Shown: positions 23,875 through 34,072, counted from the first letter of the stretch. The stretch is DNA of 64,000 nt from Streptomyces sp. NBC_01788 (GCF_035917575.1 NZ_CP109090.1:7998001-8062000); one strand, 5' to 3'. The notes: generated by a model not told the origin, from the sequence alone. A program made the numbers and translations.

Positions 23875-24630
23875 TCACCGGCCCGCCGGGCGCAGCCGCA
23901 GGCCCTGCATGCCGCCGTCGACGGCGAGTGCGGTACCGGTCGTGGCGCCGGACAGGGGACCGGCCAAATAAGCGATGGCGCCCGCGACTTCGGCGGCGGT
24001 GACGAGCCGGCCGGTGGGCTGGCGGGCCTGAAGTGCGGCGCGCTCGGCGGCCGGGTCGGGAGCGGCGTCCAGTAGGCGGCCGACCCACGGTGTGTCCACC
24101 GTGCCGGGGTTGACGCAGTTCACGCGGATGCCCTCGCGGACGTGGTCGGCGGCCATGGCCAGGGTCAGCGAGTACACGGCGCCCTTGGTGGCGCTGTACA
24201 GGGCACGCTGCGGCAGTCCCGCGGTGGCCGCGATGGAGCAGGCGTTGACGATCGCCGCGTGCGAGGAGCCGCGCAGATGCGGCAGGGCGGCGCGGGCGGT
24301 GCGGACCATGCCGAGGACGTTGACGTCGAAGACGCGGCGCCACTCCTCGTCGTCGTTGTCCTCGACGGTGCCCTGGGCGCCGATGCCGGCGTTGTTCACC
24401 AGGACGTCGAGTCCCCCAAGGGCTTCGGCGGCCTGCTCGACGGCCCCGCGCACCGAGGTGTCGTCGGTGACGTCGGCCCGGAAGGCGAGCAGCGGCTTCG
24501 CCACGGACGACGGGTCCAGGTCCAGGACGGCGACCTGCGCGCCCCGCTCGGCGAGGAGTTCGGCACTCGCCCTGCCGATACCGGAGGCGCCTCCCGTCAC
24601 CAGCGCCCTGAGTCCCTGGAAGTCGCTCAT
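23875..24630 (-). CDS. SDR-family dehydrogenase, probable 2-keto-3-deoxy-L-fuconate dehydrogenase
   Basis: A 251-residue classical [21 protein letters not shown] (about residues 9-26) binds the dinucleotide, an Asp (VLDLD) after beta-2 favours NAD+, NNAG lies near residue 86, and the catalytic Ser and YSATK follow (near 140-160). [15 protein letters not shown] is also family-typical. The start ATG overlaps the dehydratase stop (ATGA). In the non-phosphorylating L-fucose pathway the step after the dehydratase is oxidation of 2-keto-3-deoxy-L-fuconate, which this enzyme would carry out; L-fucose dehydrogenase is the alternative. Role is inferred from position. Confidence 0.82.
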   Translation of the reverse strand: MSDFQGLRALVTGGASGIGRASAELLAERGAQVAVLDLDPSSVAKPLLAFRADVTDDTSVRGAVEQAAEALGGLDVLVNNAGIGAQGTVEDNDDEEWRRVFDVNVLGMVRTARAALPHLRGSSHAAIVNACSIAATAGLPQRALYSATKGAVYSLTLAMAADHVREGIRVNCVNPGTVDTPWVGRLLDAAPDPAAERAALQARQPTGRLVTAAEVAGAIAYLAGPLSGATTGTALAVDGGMQGLRLRPAGR

Positions 24631-25967
24631 GCCGGATGTCCCTTCTGCAGGTCGGGGTCGGTGGCCCAGAAGGTGCCGCCGGGGAACGTGTAGCGCGCGA
24701 TGGACTCCGGTCGCATGGCGGCCGAGAAGCCCGGAGCGGTGGGGGCCGTGTAGTGACCGTCCTGGATCACCACCGGGTTCAGGAAGTGCTCGTGGAGGTG
24801 GTCGACGTACTCGATCACCCGATCCTCGGTGGTGCCGGAGACCGCGACGTAGTCGAACATCGACAGATGCTGCACCAGTTCGCACAGGCCGACCCCGCCC
24901 GCGTGCGGGCAGACGGGAACTCCGTACTTGGCGGCCAGCAGCAGGATCGCGAGGTTCTCGTTGACGCCGGCGACGCGGGCCGCGTCGATCTGGAGCACGT
25001 CGAGGGCGCCTGCCTGGAGCATCTGCTTGAAGACGATGCGGTTGTGAACGTGCTCGCCGGTGGCGACCTTCACCGGGGCCACGGCCTTGCGGACCGCCGC
25101 GTGGGCGAGGATGTCGTCGGGACTGGTGGGCTCCTCGATCCAGTACGGGGCGAACGCGGCGAGCGCCCGGGTCCAGCGGATCGCCTCGGCCACGCCCCAG
25201 CGCTGGTTGGCGTCGATGGCGATGCGGACGTCCGGCCCGACGACCGTCCGGGCCACCCGGCAGCGGCGCACGTCGTCGTCAAGGTCCGCACCGACCTTCA
25301 GCTTGATCTGGGTGAATCCGTCGGCAACGGCCTGGGCGGCGAGCCGGCTGAGCTTGTCGTCGTCGTAGCCGAGCCAGCCCGCCGAGGTCGTGTAGGCGGG
25401 GTAGCCACGCTGGAGCAGGCGCGTCGTGCGCTCCTTCGCGCCCTCCCGGCCACGGCGCAGGATCTGGAGCGCCTCCTCGGGGGTGAGCGCGTCGGTGATG
25501 TAGCGGAAGTCGATCTGGCTCACCAGCCACTCGGGGTCGGCCTCGGCGAGCAGCTGCCACAGGGGCTGCCGCGCGCGCTTGGCGGTGAGGTCCCACACGG
25601 CGTTGACGACCGCGCCGATCGCCATGTGCATCACGCCCTTCTCCGGTCCCAGCCAGCGCAGTTGACTGTCGCCGATCAGGTCCCGGAACAGCGAGCCGGG
25701 GTCGCCGCACACGTCGTCGACCAGGCGTCCGACCACGTGGTGGCGCAGCGCGTGGATCGCGGCGACCTGGACGTCGTTGCCCCGCCCGATGGTGAAGGTG
25801 AAGCCGTGTCCCTCCGCCCCGCCGTCCTCGTCCGTGCGCAGCACGACATAGGCCGCCGAGTAGTCGGGGTCCGGGTTCATGGCGTCGGAGCCGTCGAGCT
25901 CGCGCGAGGTGGGGAAGCGGATGTCGTGGGTGTCGACCGCGATGATGCGGGCGGGCGTCGCAGACAC
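24627..25967 (-). CDS. L-fuconate dehydratase (enolase superfamily)
   Basis: A 446-residue enzyme that dehydrates L-fuconate to 2-keto-3-deoxy-L-fuconate. The long N-terminal cap ([20 protein letters not shown] and [10 protein letters not shown]) is characteristic of fuconate dehydratases. In the barrel, [13 protein letters not shown] supplies the K-x-K base motif, [10 protein letters not shown] the first Mg ligand, [10 protein letters not shown] and [10 protein letters not shown] the second and third, and [12 protein letters not shown] the catalytic His region. The length matches the family. Coupled by ATGA overlap to the SDR gene; 38 bases downstream of the permease gene. Best pathway marker of this operon. 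Confidence 0.9.
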   Translation of the reverse strand: MSATPARIIAVDTHDIRFPTSRELDGSDAMNPDPDYSAAYVVLRTDEDGGAEGHGFTFTIGRGNDVQVAAIHALRHHVVGRLVDDVCGDPGSLFRDLIGDSQLRWLGPEKGVMHMAIGAVVNAVWDLTAKRARQPLWQLLAEADPEWLVSQIDFRYITDALTPEEALQILRRGREGAKERTTRLLQRGYPAYTTSAGWLGYDDDKLSRLAAQAVADGFTQIKLKVGADLDDDVRRCRVARTVVGPDVRIAIDANQRWGVAEAIRWTRALAAFAPYWIEEPTSPDDILAHAAVRKAVAPVKVATGEHVHNRIVFKQMLQAGALDVLQIDAARVAGVNENLAILLLAAKYGVPVCPHAGGVGLCELVQHLSMFDYVAVSGTTEDRVIEYVDHLHEHFLNPVVIQDGHYTAPTAPGFSAAMRPESIARYTFPGGTFWATDPDLQKGHPA

Positions 25968-26004
25968 GGATGGCCTTTCGGTCGGGGACGGGGGAACCCG
26001 CGGG

Positions 26005-27033
26005 TCAGTCCTGGGCGCGGCCCGTCGTCACACGGGCGATCATGAGCGCGACCAGGATGATTCCGCCGTAGATGGCCTGGATCCAGAACGACGGCACCTG
26101 GGCGAGGGTGAGCAGGTTCTGCACGACGCCGAGCAGGAGTACCCCGGTCAGGGCGCCGAACATGGTGCCCTTGCCGCCGTCCAGGCTGATGCCGCCGATC
26201 ACCGCTGCCGCGAACACTGTGAAGATCATGTTCTGGCCCTGGTTGGCGCTGATCGCGCCGACGTAGCCGGTCTGCATGATCCCGCCGGCCGAGGCCAGGA
26301 CGCCGGCGACGACGAACACGCCGAGCATGACCCGCTCGACGCGGATGCCGGCCGCGCGGGCCGCCTCCGCGTTGCCGCCGATGGCGTACAGGGCGCGTCC
26401 GACGCGGTGGTACTTCAGCAACAGCCCGGCGACCGCGAAGGCGACGGCGGCCAGCCACACCGACAGAGGGACGGCCAGGAAGGTGGTGGTGGCCAGGGAG
26501 TAGAAGCTGTCGGGCATGCCGAACAGCGTCTTGCCCTTGGTGACACCGACCAGCAGACCGCGCAGCACGATCAGCATCGCCAGGGTCACGATGAAGGCGT
26601 TGAGCTTGAACCTGACGACGAGGACACCGTTGAAGAGGCCGACGACCGCGCCCACCACCAGGATCGCGAGCAGGGCGAGCGGCGCCGGGAACGTCACGTC
26701 CCATGCGGACTGGTCCGAGGGGAGCACGAGGAGGGCGCCCACGGCCGGCGCGATGCCGACGACCGACTCCAGGGACAGGTCGAACTTGCCGGTGATCAGC
26801 ACCAGCGACTCGGCGAGCACCACCATGGCGAGGGCGGCGGAGGCGCCGAGGATCGAGATCAGGTTGCGCTCGGTGAGGAACGAGTCGTTGACGACCGTGC
26901 CGAGCACCATCAGCAGCAACAGCGCGGGCAACAGGGCGAGTTCGCGGGCCCGGCGCAGCAGGACCGTCCTGGCCGATCCCGCGGCGGTGGCGCGTGGCGG
27001 CGCGAGCGGCGCGGCCGCCCTGGTGTCAGCCAT
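26005..27033 (-). CDS. sugar ABC transporter permease (RbsC/XylH type)
   Basis: A 342-residue membrane protein of the BPD_transp_2 family with about 8-10 hydrophobic helices. [20 protein letters not shown] and [20 protein letters not shown] are the family's signatures (EAA-like loop facing the ATPase). An Ala/Thr/Arg-rich cytoplasmic N-terminus of about 30 residues precedes helix 1. Overlaps the ATPase gene by 8 bases. With the flanking ATPase and lipoprotein it forms a CUT2-type importer, presumably for L-fucose. Confidence 0.9.
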   Translation of the reverse strand: MADTRAAAPLAPPRATAAGSARTVLLRRARELALLPALLLLMVLGTVVNDSFLTERNLISILGASAALAMVVLAESLVLITGKFDLSLESVVGIAPAVGALLVLPSDQSAWDVTFPAPLALLAILVVGAVVGLFNGVLVVRFKLNAFIVTLAMLIVLRGLLVGVTKGKTLFGMPDSFYSLATTTFLAVPLSVWLAAVAFAVAGLLLKYHRVGRALYAIGGNAEAARAAGIRVERVMLGVFVVAGVLASAGGIMQTGYVGAISANQGQNMIFTVFAAAVIGGISLDGGKGTMFGALTGVLLLGVVQNLLTLAQVPSFWIQAIYGGIILVALMIARVTTGRAQD

Positions 27034-28537
27034 GGTCCACTCCTTCGATGGAGGCGATCAGCTCGTGGTCGCGCCAGCCCGCCGGGTGCTCGGCGACGAC
27101 GCGGCCGTGGAAGAGGACGAGGACGCGGTCGCAGCGGCGCAGGTCGTCGAGTTCGTCGGACACGACGAGCACGGCGGTGCCGTCCTCACGGGCGTTGTCC
27201 ATCCGTGCCAGCAGGGACTCCTTGGACTTCACGTCGACGCCCGCGGTGGGGTTGATGAGCACCAGCAGGCGCGGGTCGGAGGCCAGTGCGCGGGCCATGA
27301 CGACCTTCTGCGCGTTGCCGCCGGACAGGTCCGCCACCGGCTGGTCGGGGCCCTCGGTGTGGATCCCGAGGCGCTCGATCAGCCCGCCGGCGACACCGCG
27401 TCTGGTGTCGGTGGAGACGAAGCCGAAGCGGCCGAGCCGGTCCAGCACGCTCATGGTGGCGTTGTCGCCGACCGTCATGCCGGCGACCAGACCCTGTTCG
27501 TGCCGGTCGCGGGGCACACAGCCGACACCCGCCCTGAGCGCGGCACGCACATCGCCGAACGGCAGCTTCCTGCCGTCGAGTTCGGCGGTCCCGCCGGTCG
27601 GGGTGTGCAGTCCGGCGAAGGTCTCGGCCAGCTCGATCTTGCCGCTGCCGCTGGAGCCGGCGAGTCCGACGACCTCGCCACCGCGTACGGTGATGTCCAC
27701 GTGCGCGTAGGCCTCGGAGGTGAGCCCGCGCGCGTCGAGCACCACGGGGGTGCCGACGGCGTCCGCGTCGTGTGCGTGCCCGCGCTCGTGCTCCGGGACC
27801 GACTCTCCCGCCATCGCCTCCACCAGGGCCGCGCGCGACAGGTCGGCGACCGGCGCCGTCGTGATCCATCGGGCGTCGCGCAGCACGGTGACGGTCTGGC
27901 AGACCTCGTACACCTCCTGGAGATGGTGTGAGATGAACAGGAAGGTGACGCCGGAGTCCTGAAGGGCGCGCATCCGCGTGAACAGTCGCTCGATCTCGCG
28001 GTTGTCGAGCTGGGCGGTCGGCTCGTCGAGGACGATGAACCGCGCGCCGAAGCTCAGCGCCCGAACGATCTCGACCATCTGCCGTTCCTCGACCTTGAGT
28101 TCGCGGGTACGGGCCTCCGGGTCGACCCGCACGTCCCAGGTGTCGAGGAGGTCGGCGGCCTGCTGTCTCAGCCGGCGCCAGCTGATGAGGCGGGCGCGGC
28201 CGGTGGGCTGTCGGTTGATGAACAGGTTCTCGGCGACGGTCAGTTCGGGGACGACCGTCGGCTTCTGGTACACACAGGCGACCTTGCGGCGCCAGGCATC
28301 GCGGTCGGTGAGCGCGGGCGCGGACTCCCCGTCGAAGCGGACCTCGCCCTCGTCGGGGGCCTGGAGACCAGTGAGCACGGCGACGAGGGTGGACTTGCCG
28401 GCGCCGTTGCGGCCGACGAGGGCGTGGGACTCGCCGGGCAGGACGGTGAGCCGGCCGTCGGCGAGGGCGACGGTGGGTCCGTAGCGCTTGACGATGCCCC
28501 GCGCCTGAACCAGCGGCGTGGTGTCGGAGCCGCTCAT
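27026..28537 (-). CDS. sugar ABC transporter ATP-binding protein (two ATPase domains)
   Basis: A 503-residue CUT2-type ATPase with two fused nucleotide-binding domains. The first has VGRNGAGKSTLVAVLTG (Walker A, about 38-54) and FIVLDEPTAQLD (Walker B); the second has a degenerate Walker A (GSSGSGKIELAETFAG: GKI instead of GKS/T), LSGGNAQKVVMARAL and LLVLINPTAGVD. The altered second site is normal for this family, where one site often loses activity. ATG overlaps the lipoprotein stop (ATGA). Likely energises deoxysugar uptake. Confidence 0.92.
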   Translation of the reverse strand: MSGSDTTPLVQARGIVKRYGPTVALADGRLTVLPGESHALVGRNGAGKSTLVAVLTGLQAPDEGEVRFDGESAPALTDRDAWRRKVACVYQKPTVVPELTVAENLFINRQPTGRARLISWRRLRQQAADLLDTWDVRVDPEARTRELKVEERQMVEIVRALSFGARFIVLDEPTAQLDNREIERLFTRMRALQDSGVTFLFISHHLQEVYEVCQTVTVLRDARWITTAPVADLSRAALVEAMAGESVPEHERGHAHDADAVGTPVVLDARGLTSEAYAHVDITVRGGEVVGLAGSSGSGKIELAETFAGLHTPTGGTAELDGRKLPFGDVRAALRAGVGCVPRDRHEQGLVAGMTVGDNATMSVLDRLGRFGFVSTDTRRGVAGGLIERLGIHTEGPDQPVADLSGGNAQKVVMARALASDPRLLVLINPTAGVDVKSKESLLARMDNAREDGTAVLVVSDELDDLRRCDRVLVLFHGRVVAEHPAGWRDHELIASIEGVDHG

Positions 28538-29634
28538 CGGACCGTGTTGCCCCAGAGTTCGGGGTCGTCGACGTTGTCCTTGGTGACCAGTGGGGCGGGC
28601 AGCTGGTCCTCCAGGATGCCGCTGGGCAGCGTGACGATCGTGGAGCCGTGGTCGGTGGGCCCCGGCTTGAACGTCCTGCCCTGCATCGCCGCCTTGATGT
28701 AGTACATGCCGTACTTGGCGTAGGCGTCGGCGGGCTGCGAGACGGTGGCGTCGATCTCACCCTTGCGGATGGCCTCGTACTCCTGCGGAATGCCGTCGTT
28801 GGAGACGACAACGATGTGCCCGGCCGTGCCCGCCGTCTTCAGCATCTTCTTGGACTTCAGGGTCTGCAGGGTGGGCGCGAGGTAGACGCCGCCCGCCTGC
28901 ATGTAGATGCCCTTGATGTCGGGGTTGGCGTTCAGGAGCGTGTCGAGCTTGGAGGCGGCGGTGTCGGACTCCCACTTGGCGGGGATCTCCAGCATCTTCA
29001 ACTTGGGGAAGTTCTTCCGCACGCAGGAACGGAACGCCTCCGAGCGGTCGCGGCCGTTGACCGAGGCCAGGTCACCCATGATCTGCACGACCTTGCCCGA
29101 GCCGATGTGCGCGCCCAGGTACTGGCAGGCCTTCTCGCCGTAGGCGACGTTGTCCGCCCGCACGACCATGGCGACCTTGCCCTTGTCGGGTGCCACGTCG
29201 ACGGCGACCACGGGGACGCCCTTGCGCTCGGCCTGGTCGAGTCCGGCCTGGATGGCGGCGCTGTCCAGCGGGGCGACGACGAGGCCCTTCACGCCCTGGT
29301 TGAGCTCGTTGTTGATGTCGGTGATCTGCTGCGAGGGGTCGCTGTTGGAGTTGACCGTCTTCAGTGCGTCGACACTCCGGGACGTGGCCATCTTCGGCAC
29401 GTAGTCGTTGTACGACTGCCAGAACGGCGAGGTGAGCAGGGGCAAAATCACCCCGACCTTGCCGTTGCCGTCGCCTTTGGCGCCCGTCGCGCCGCTGTCC
29501 TTGGTGCTGCCGCATGCCGTGAGCGCCAGGGTGCCGCAGGCGGCCGCGGCTGTCGCGCGCACCGCCCACGAGGAGAATCGCCTGTCCTGCCGCCGCCTGT
29601 CTTGCCGTCCGTTCCGCGCTGTGTTGCCGGCCAT
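28534..29634 (-). CDS. sugar ABC transporter substrate-binding lipoprotein
   Basis: A 366-residue periplasmic-binding-protein-like lipoprotein (peripla_BP_4). An Arg-rich start is followed by a hydrophobic run and the lipobox LALTACGS, anchoring it outside the membrane. The mature part starts GKVGVILPLLTSPFWQSYND, typical for ribose/xylose-type binders, with NNELNQGVKGLVVAPLDSAA and VVSNDGIPQEYEAI as further landmarks. ATG 29634 has GAGGAG 8 bases upstream; a start five codons earlier is possible. First gene of the operon, divergent from its GntR regulator. Confidence 0.9.
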   Translation of the reverse strand: MAGNTARNGRQDRRRQDRRFSSWAVRATAAAACGTLALTACGSTKDSGATGAKGDGNGKVGVILPLLTSPFWQSYNDYVPKMATSRSVDALKTVNSNSDPSQQITDINNELNQGVKGLVVAPLDSAAIQAGLDQAERKGVPVVAVDVAPDKGKVAMVVRADNVAYGEKACQYLGAHIGSGKVVQIMGDLASVNGRDRSEAFRSCVRKNFPKLKMLEIPAKWESDTAASKLDTLLNANPDIKGIYMQAGGVYLAPTLQTLKSKKMLKTAGTAGHIVVVSNDGIPQEYEAIRKGEIDATVSQPADAYAKYGMYYIKAAMQGRTFKPGPTDHGSTIVTLPSGILEDQLPAPLVTKDNVDDPELWGNTVR

Positions 29635-29680
29635 TCGTCGGCTCCTCATCGAGCGAAATCGAGCAGTTGACGCATACTTA

Positions 29681-29752
29681 TCAGACCACTTGGCGCCCAC
29701 AACACCCTCCGGAGCTGATATTTGCTACCTGTCAGCGACAGTGGTCGGACCA
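29681..29752. promoter_or_regulatory. FadR/GntR operator sites in the divergent promoter
   Basis: TGGTCGGACCA (29742-29752) is an 11-base perfect palindrome matching the FadR-group consensus TGGTCnGACCA. A second, half-conserved site, TCAGACCACT, lies at 29681-29690. They sit between the divergent binding-protein and GntR genes and so probably control both. Confidence 0.7.
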
Positions 29753-29795
29753 TATCGATGACTAAACTGCGGCGCACGGCGACAGGAGGAGTGGC

Positions 29796-30533
29796 GTGGA
29801 CGAAACCGCTGCGGGGGAGACGGAACCGGAGAGCACCGCGGCCGCTCCGCAGAAAGGCACGGTGACGCAGCGCGCCATCGAGCAGATCAAGTCGATGATC
29901 GCCGAGGGACTGCTGGAGCCAGGGCAACGCCTGCCCACCGAGCGGGACCTCGCGGCGCAGCTGGGCATCTCCCGCAGTTCGATGCGTGAGGCGATCCGCG
30001 CGCTGACCGTGCTCGGCGTGCTGGACGCCCGGCACGGCTCGGGCATCTACGTCACTCGGCTGGAGGCCGGTGACCTGCTGGAGACGTTCGGCGTGGTCGC
30101 AGACCTCTCCCGCGGCCCGCGCCTGGTGGAGCTGCTCGAGGTGCGCCGCATCCTGGAGTCGACGGCGACCGCGCTGGCGGCGGCCCGGATCACCCCGGAC
30201 CAGCTTGCCGAGGTGGAGAAACACCTGACGGCGATGAACACCACCGACGATCCGGAGGAGATCCTCGCCCACGACCTCGCCTTCCACCAGGAGATCGCGG
30301 TGGCCGCGGGCAACGAGACGATGGCCGCGATCCTGGACGGCCTGTCCTCGCGCACCTTCCGCGCCCGCGTCTGGCGCGGCTACCAGGAGGAGGGGGCCTT
30401 CGCCCGGACCCGCCGCGAACACGCCGCGATCCACCGGGCACTGACCGCCCGGGACCCGGAGGCCGCACGGGCAGCCGCGGCCGCGCACGTCGGCGAGGTG
30501 GAGGAGTGGCTGCGGGCGCAACTGGACCGGTAG
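29796..30533 (+). CDS. GntR/FadR-family transcriptional regulator
   Basis: A 245-residue regulator read from GTG, with ACAGGAGGAGTGGC directly upstream. Residues about 20-90 are the winged helix (GLLEPGQRLPTERDLAAQLG, then ISRSSMREAIRALTVLGVLD); about 110-240 are the all-helical FCD effector domain, including the metal-binding D (DLAFHQEIAVAAGNETM) and His residues (EHAAIHRAL, AHVGEVEEW). FCD regulators bind metal plus an acid such as a sugar acid. Divergent from the sugar operon, it likely represses it until fuconate or a later intermediate appears. Confidence 0.92.
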   Translation: MDETAAGETEPESTAAAPQKGTVTQRAIEQIKSMIAEGLLEPGQRLPTERDLAAQLGISRSSMREAIRALTVLGVLDARHGSGIYVTRLEAGDLLETFGVVADLSRGPRLVELLEVRRILESTATALAAARITPDQLAEVEKHLTAMNTTDDPEEILAHDLAFHQEIAVAAGNETMAAILDGLSSRTFRARVWRGYQEEGAFARTRREHAAIHRALTARDPEAARAAAAAHVGEVEEWLRAQLDR

Positions 30534-30740
30534 CGGACCCGGAATTCGCTTCCAAGGTGCACATCGGTGATCCGGCGCCGTTCAGCGGGCCCCGGCTGCC
30601 CGCCGCGCACCTGGCCCACAGGCCGCCCGCCACCGGCGGGGTGGGGGAGCAGGAGTACCCGCGAGCCACGGTGGTGCTTCACCGAACCTCATGAACACGG
30701 AGGGCCTCCGGGGCGGGTGGTCGCGGCGGCCGGGGGCGCT

Positions 30741-32963
30741 TCACGCGGCGCCGGAGGTGCATCGGTACAGCGCCTCGCCCGTTGCGCCGGACGGTTCCGT
30801 GGCGCCGGCGGATTCCGTTCCGCCGTAAGCGGAGGCCGGTACGGGGGTGCAGGCGGACCGGACCCAGGCGGTGATCTGCGTGGCACCGGTGCGGGTGCCG
30901 GTGCCGGTGCGGTTGCCGGACAGGGCGCCCGTGTCCCGACCGCCGCCGCCGCTCAGCAGCATGTACCGGAGCTTGCCGGAGGCGACCAGGTGCCGGAACT
31001 GTGCCTCGGTCGGGAACGGCACATCGCCGCTGTAGCCGCCCAACGGCAGGACATGGGCACCGGTGGAGAGGATGTAAGGAGAGGCGCGCTTCCAGCCGGT
31101 CGTGGCGAAGACGTAGGTGGCCGAGCCCTGGTGCGAGGTGGCGTACCGGAGCAACTTCCGCTGGGTCACGGTGAGTCGGCTGTCGTCCCGGAGGACGTTG
31201 AAGCTACCCGCGCCACCCGGCGCGCCGGGCGCACCCTGGGTCTCCCCACTGCTGCCTGCACTGGTCCGGGGGCGCTGCCCCGTCCGGCCGCCCGCCGACG
31301 TCACCGAGCGGTGGCCGCGGTGCTTGCCGGACGGGCCGACCGCGCCCCTGCCAGAACTGGCGTACGCGGGGTTGAAGACCTGCACCGCCCACGCACTCGG
31401 CGCGAACAGCAGCGCGGTCAGGGACGCGGCCAGCCCGGCGAGGGCGAGCCTGCCGCCGGAGGCGCCACGGCCCCGACGGCCCAGCACCAGCAGGACGACG
31501 GCCCCCAGGCCGAGCAGCCCCACGACGGGCGCCAGCCAGGGCAGGAACGACGGGAACTCGTCGGCGAGATACGCGCTCCACGCCGCCGTGGCCGCCACCG
31601 CGCCCGGCAGCGCCCACGCGCGGGGGCCGCCCGCACGGTATGCACGCCACATCAGTGCGACGCCGCCGCCGGTGAGCGCGGCGAGCGGTACGGCGATGAC
31701 GCCCATGTAGTACGTGTGGCCACCGACGCTGCCCGCGCTGAACACCAGGAAGTACGTGGCCAGCCAGGTACCCCACAGGAGGAATCCGGCACGGATCCGG
31801 TCGGTGCGTGGCCGGCCCCGGCGCCACAGCACACCGCAGGCGATGGCGACGGCGGCGATCGGGTAGAGCCAGCCCGTCTGCGAGGCGAGCGAGGTGGCGA
31901 ACATCTTCGACCAGCCGTCCTGGTCGCCGCCCCTGCCGCCGGACCCGGCCTGGCGGGCCTCGCTCGTCGGGGCTGCCGGCACATGGGTGACCGAACCCGC
32001 GCTCTGGCCGCCCTGCGAAGCACCGTTCGTACCGGTTTCACGGTCGGCGATGCTGCCGTGGCCGCCTCCGCCGTTCCGTGTCGCGCTCACGCTGCCCGTG
32101 GAGGCCGCGCTGACACCGAGCGAGGAGAAGCGGTTGAGGAAGTTGTAGCCGACGACCATGCTGAAGGCGGAGTTGTCGGTGGTGCCGTCGACATAGGGCC
32201 GGTCCTTGGCCGGAGTGAGGGTGACGGCGATCATCCAGGACATCGAGACCGCGGCCATCACCAGGGCGGACAGGCCCAGATGCGCCAGCCGCCTGCGCAG
32301 CGCGATCGGTGCCGACAGCAGGTAGACGAGGGCGAGTGCGGGAAGCACCGCCCACGCCTCCAGCATCTTGGCCTGGAAGCCGAGACCGACCCACACCCCG
32401 GCGAACAGCAGCGGGCGCAGCCGGCCGTCCCGGGCGGCCCGCTGGGCCGCCTCGGCCGCCAGCAGCACGCACAGGGTGAAGGCGGGGTCCTCGACGGCAG
32501 TCCGGAAGAGCCCCACGACCACCGGGGTCAGCAGGAACGCCGTGGCGGCGATGAGGGCTGCCTCGACTCCGGCCCAGCGTCGCACCAACCGATACAGGAC
32601 CAGCAGGCTCGCCACGCCCTCGATGACCTGAGGAAGAACCAGTGCCCAGGGGTGGAATCCGAAGATGCGGACGGAGAGCGCCTGTGGCCAGAGGAATCCA
32701 GGCAGCTTGTCGAGCGTAATGGAATTTCCAGGGTCGAAAGACCCGTAGAAGAAGGCCTTCCAGCTCTCCGACATGCTGCGGACGGCGTTGGCGTAGAACG
32801 TGTGGTACTGGCTGTGGTTGATCCCCCAGGCGTAAAGCACGGCGGCCAGCACGGTGATGACCAGCAACGCGGGGCGCGCATACGCCGGCTGGCCCGCCGG
32901 CGCTCTCCAGCGCGCTCGGCGGTCGGCCCCTGCGGCGGTCGGGTCGAGAACTGTCGTAGCCAT
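30741..32963 (-). CDS. GT39/ArnT-like membrane glycosyltransferase
   Basis: A 740-residue multi-span protein of the PMT/ArnT (glycosyltransferase 39) superfamily, using polyprenyl-phosphate sugars outside the membrane. The first luminal loop carries SMSESWKAFFYGSFDPGNSI with TLDKLPGFLW, the conserved acid and DKLPG region. Further helices follow to about residue 540; a Gly/Ser-rich loop (about 300-345) and a soluble C-terminal domain (FVFATTGWKRASPYILS) are typical of the Streptomyces homologues. ATG at 32963; no good ribosome binding site. Neighbouring genes give no clue to the acceptor; the mannosyltransferase for lipids or proteins is possible. Confidence 0.85.
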   Translation of the reverse strand: MATTVLDPTAAGADRRARWRAPAGQPAYARPALLVITVLAAVLYAWGINHSQYHTFYANAVRSMSESWKAFFYGSFDPGNSITLDKLPGFLWPQALSVRIFGFHPWALVLPQVIEGVASLLVLYRLVRRWAGVEAALIAATAFLLTPVVVGLFRTAVEDPAFTLCVLLAAEAAQRAARDGRLRPLLFAGVWVGLGFQAKMLEAWAVLPALALVYLLSAPIALRRRLAHLGLSALVMAAVSMSWMIAVTLTPAKDRPYVDGTTDNSAFSMVVGYNFLNRFSSLGVSAASTGSVSATRNGGGGHGSIADRETGTNGASQGGQSAGSVTHVPAAPTSEARQAGSGGRGGDQDGWSKMFATSLASQTGWLYPIAAVAIACGVLWRRGRPRTDRIRAGFLLWGTWLATYFLVFSAGSVGGHTYYMGVIAVPLAALTGGGVALMWRAYRAGGPRAWALPGAVAATAAWSAYLADEFPSFLPWLAPVVGLLGLGAVVLLVLGRRGRGASGGRLALAGLAASLTALLFAPSAWAVQVFNPAYASSGRGAVGPSGKHRGHRSVTSAGGRTGQRPRTSAGSSGETQGAPGAPGGAGSFNVLRDDSRLTVTQRKLLRYATSHQGSATYVFATTGWKRASPYILSTGAHVLPLGGYSGDVPFPTEAQFRHLVASGKLRYMLLSGGGGRDTGALSGNRTGTGTRTGATQITAWVRSACTPVPASAYGGTESAGATEPSGATGEALYRCTSGAA

Positions 32964-33183
32964 GCACAGCAGTCTTCGGTACCGCGCGAGCCCACTACGC
33001 CACAGAAACTCGCTTCAAGGCAATTCTCATTCTCCCGAGGGCAATCCTTCAACCGCGGCGGGTAGGACGTGGCTTCGTTGGTTTCCAGGATTCCGGCTTC
33101 GACTTCTGAGGGCTGAGAACCGCTAACGGAATGCCCTACGCGGTCTTGAGGGATACGCCGGGGGTCGTGAACGAGCCCGGTTG

Positions 33184-33580
33184 CTAGGGTCCGTCTTCAA
33201 ACGGATCTTGCCCAGAGCAGGAATGAGGCGAGAGAGACCACCGCCCGGGGCGGCACCCGAACATCCTCACAGTCGTAACGGGTTGCGATGCCGCGGAAGC
33301 TCTTGAGCCGGTTGAAGCAGCGTTCGACGGTGTTGCGCCGGCGGTAGATCTCCCGGTCGAACCGCGGCGGGCGGCCGCCGTCACGGCCCCGGTTACGACG
33401 GTGGCGTTGCTGGTCCCGCTTCTCGGGAATGGTGTGGCTGATGCCGCGCTTGCGGAGGTAGGCGCGGAAGTCGCGGGAGGCGTAGGCCTTGTCTGCGACC
33501 ACGTGGTCCGGTCGGCAGCGTGGTCGGCCCCGACCGATGCGGGGCACTCGGATCCGTTCGGTCTGCAACAGCAACAGCGT
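33184..33580 (-). mobile_element. remnant of an IS5-family insertion sequence (3' part of transposase)
   Basis: The minus frame from about 33580 to 33197 encodes RIGRGRPRCRPDHVVADKAY, RKRGISHTIPEKRDQQRHRR and NTVERCFNRLKSFRGIATRY, the second half of an IS5-group DDE transposase with the last catalytic Glu (VERCFNRLK). Its C-terminus has diverged (DCEDVRVPPRAVV). CTAGGGTCCGTCTTC at about 33184 looks like the terminal repeat. The N-terminal half of the enzyme is missing, so it is immobile. Confidence 0.75.
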
Positions 33581-33695
33581 CAACGGTGCCCAGGTGACCG
33601 TCAACGGCCGCTGGCACACGGGCGACGGCTCCGACACCCTCCACTGCCCCACCGGCTACAGCGCCGCCTACACCAAGGCCAACAGCGACAACTGA
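33570..33695 (+). pseudogene. C-terminal fragment of an unknown, probably secreted protein
   Basis: Joined to the IS remnant, the plus strand reads VNGAQVTVNGRWHTGDGSDT then LHCPTGYSAAYTKANSDN and a stop. The Cys/Tyr/Trp pattern suggests an exported protein tail. No family is assigned; it was probably cut by the IS. The 377 bases from here to 34073 hold no other gene. Confidence 0.3.
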
Positions 33696-34072
33696 CCCCG
33701 GGCTCGCCTCTGAGTGCCGGACCCTTCCTGCGGCTGTGGCGCTCGGTGCTGACCTTCTTCTCCCGGTGGTGACATCCCGCGCAGCGGCATCCCCACCGCC
33801 CGCGCCGAGGGTTTCCTGACCGTGCCGAGCCTGCCGCCCCTCCTCGGGCGACGGCGCACCCGGGCCGCGCGTGGGCGAGCCGGTATACGACCAAAGGCGG
33901 TGAACGCCCACGGCGAGGGCCGGTGAATGGGGCAGGGAAGAGCCGGCGAACAAGTACGGGAAAGGTCATTGAGCGGCAAAGTCCCGGGTCCGCGGTGAGA
34001 CACGGCACCCGGCACGACGTAGGGGAGGGAGGGATCCCCCCGCCGCCCGACCCTCCCGGAGGTACCTCGCCC

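Noticed and set aside
25879..27255. A plus-strand His/Asp/Gln-rich open frame over the sugar permease
   Set aside because: Antisense to the permease; composition is a shadow of hydrophobic codons.
30567..33065. A 2.5-kb plus-strand open frame opposite the GT39 gene
   Set aside because: Composition is that of an antisense frame (Arg/Gly/Ala/Gln-rich, no hydrophobic pattern), and the minus strand encodes a clear glycosyltransferase.
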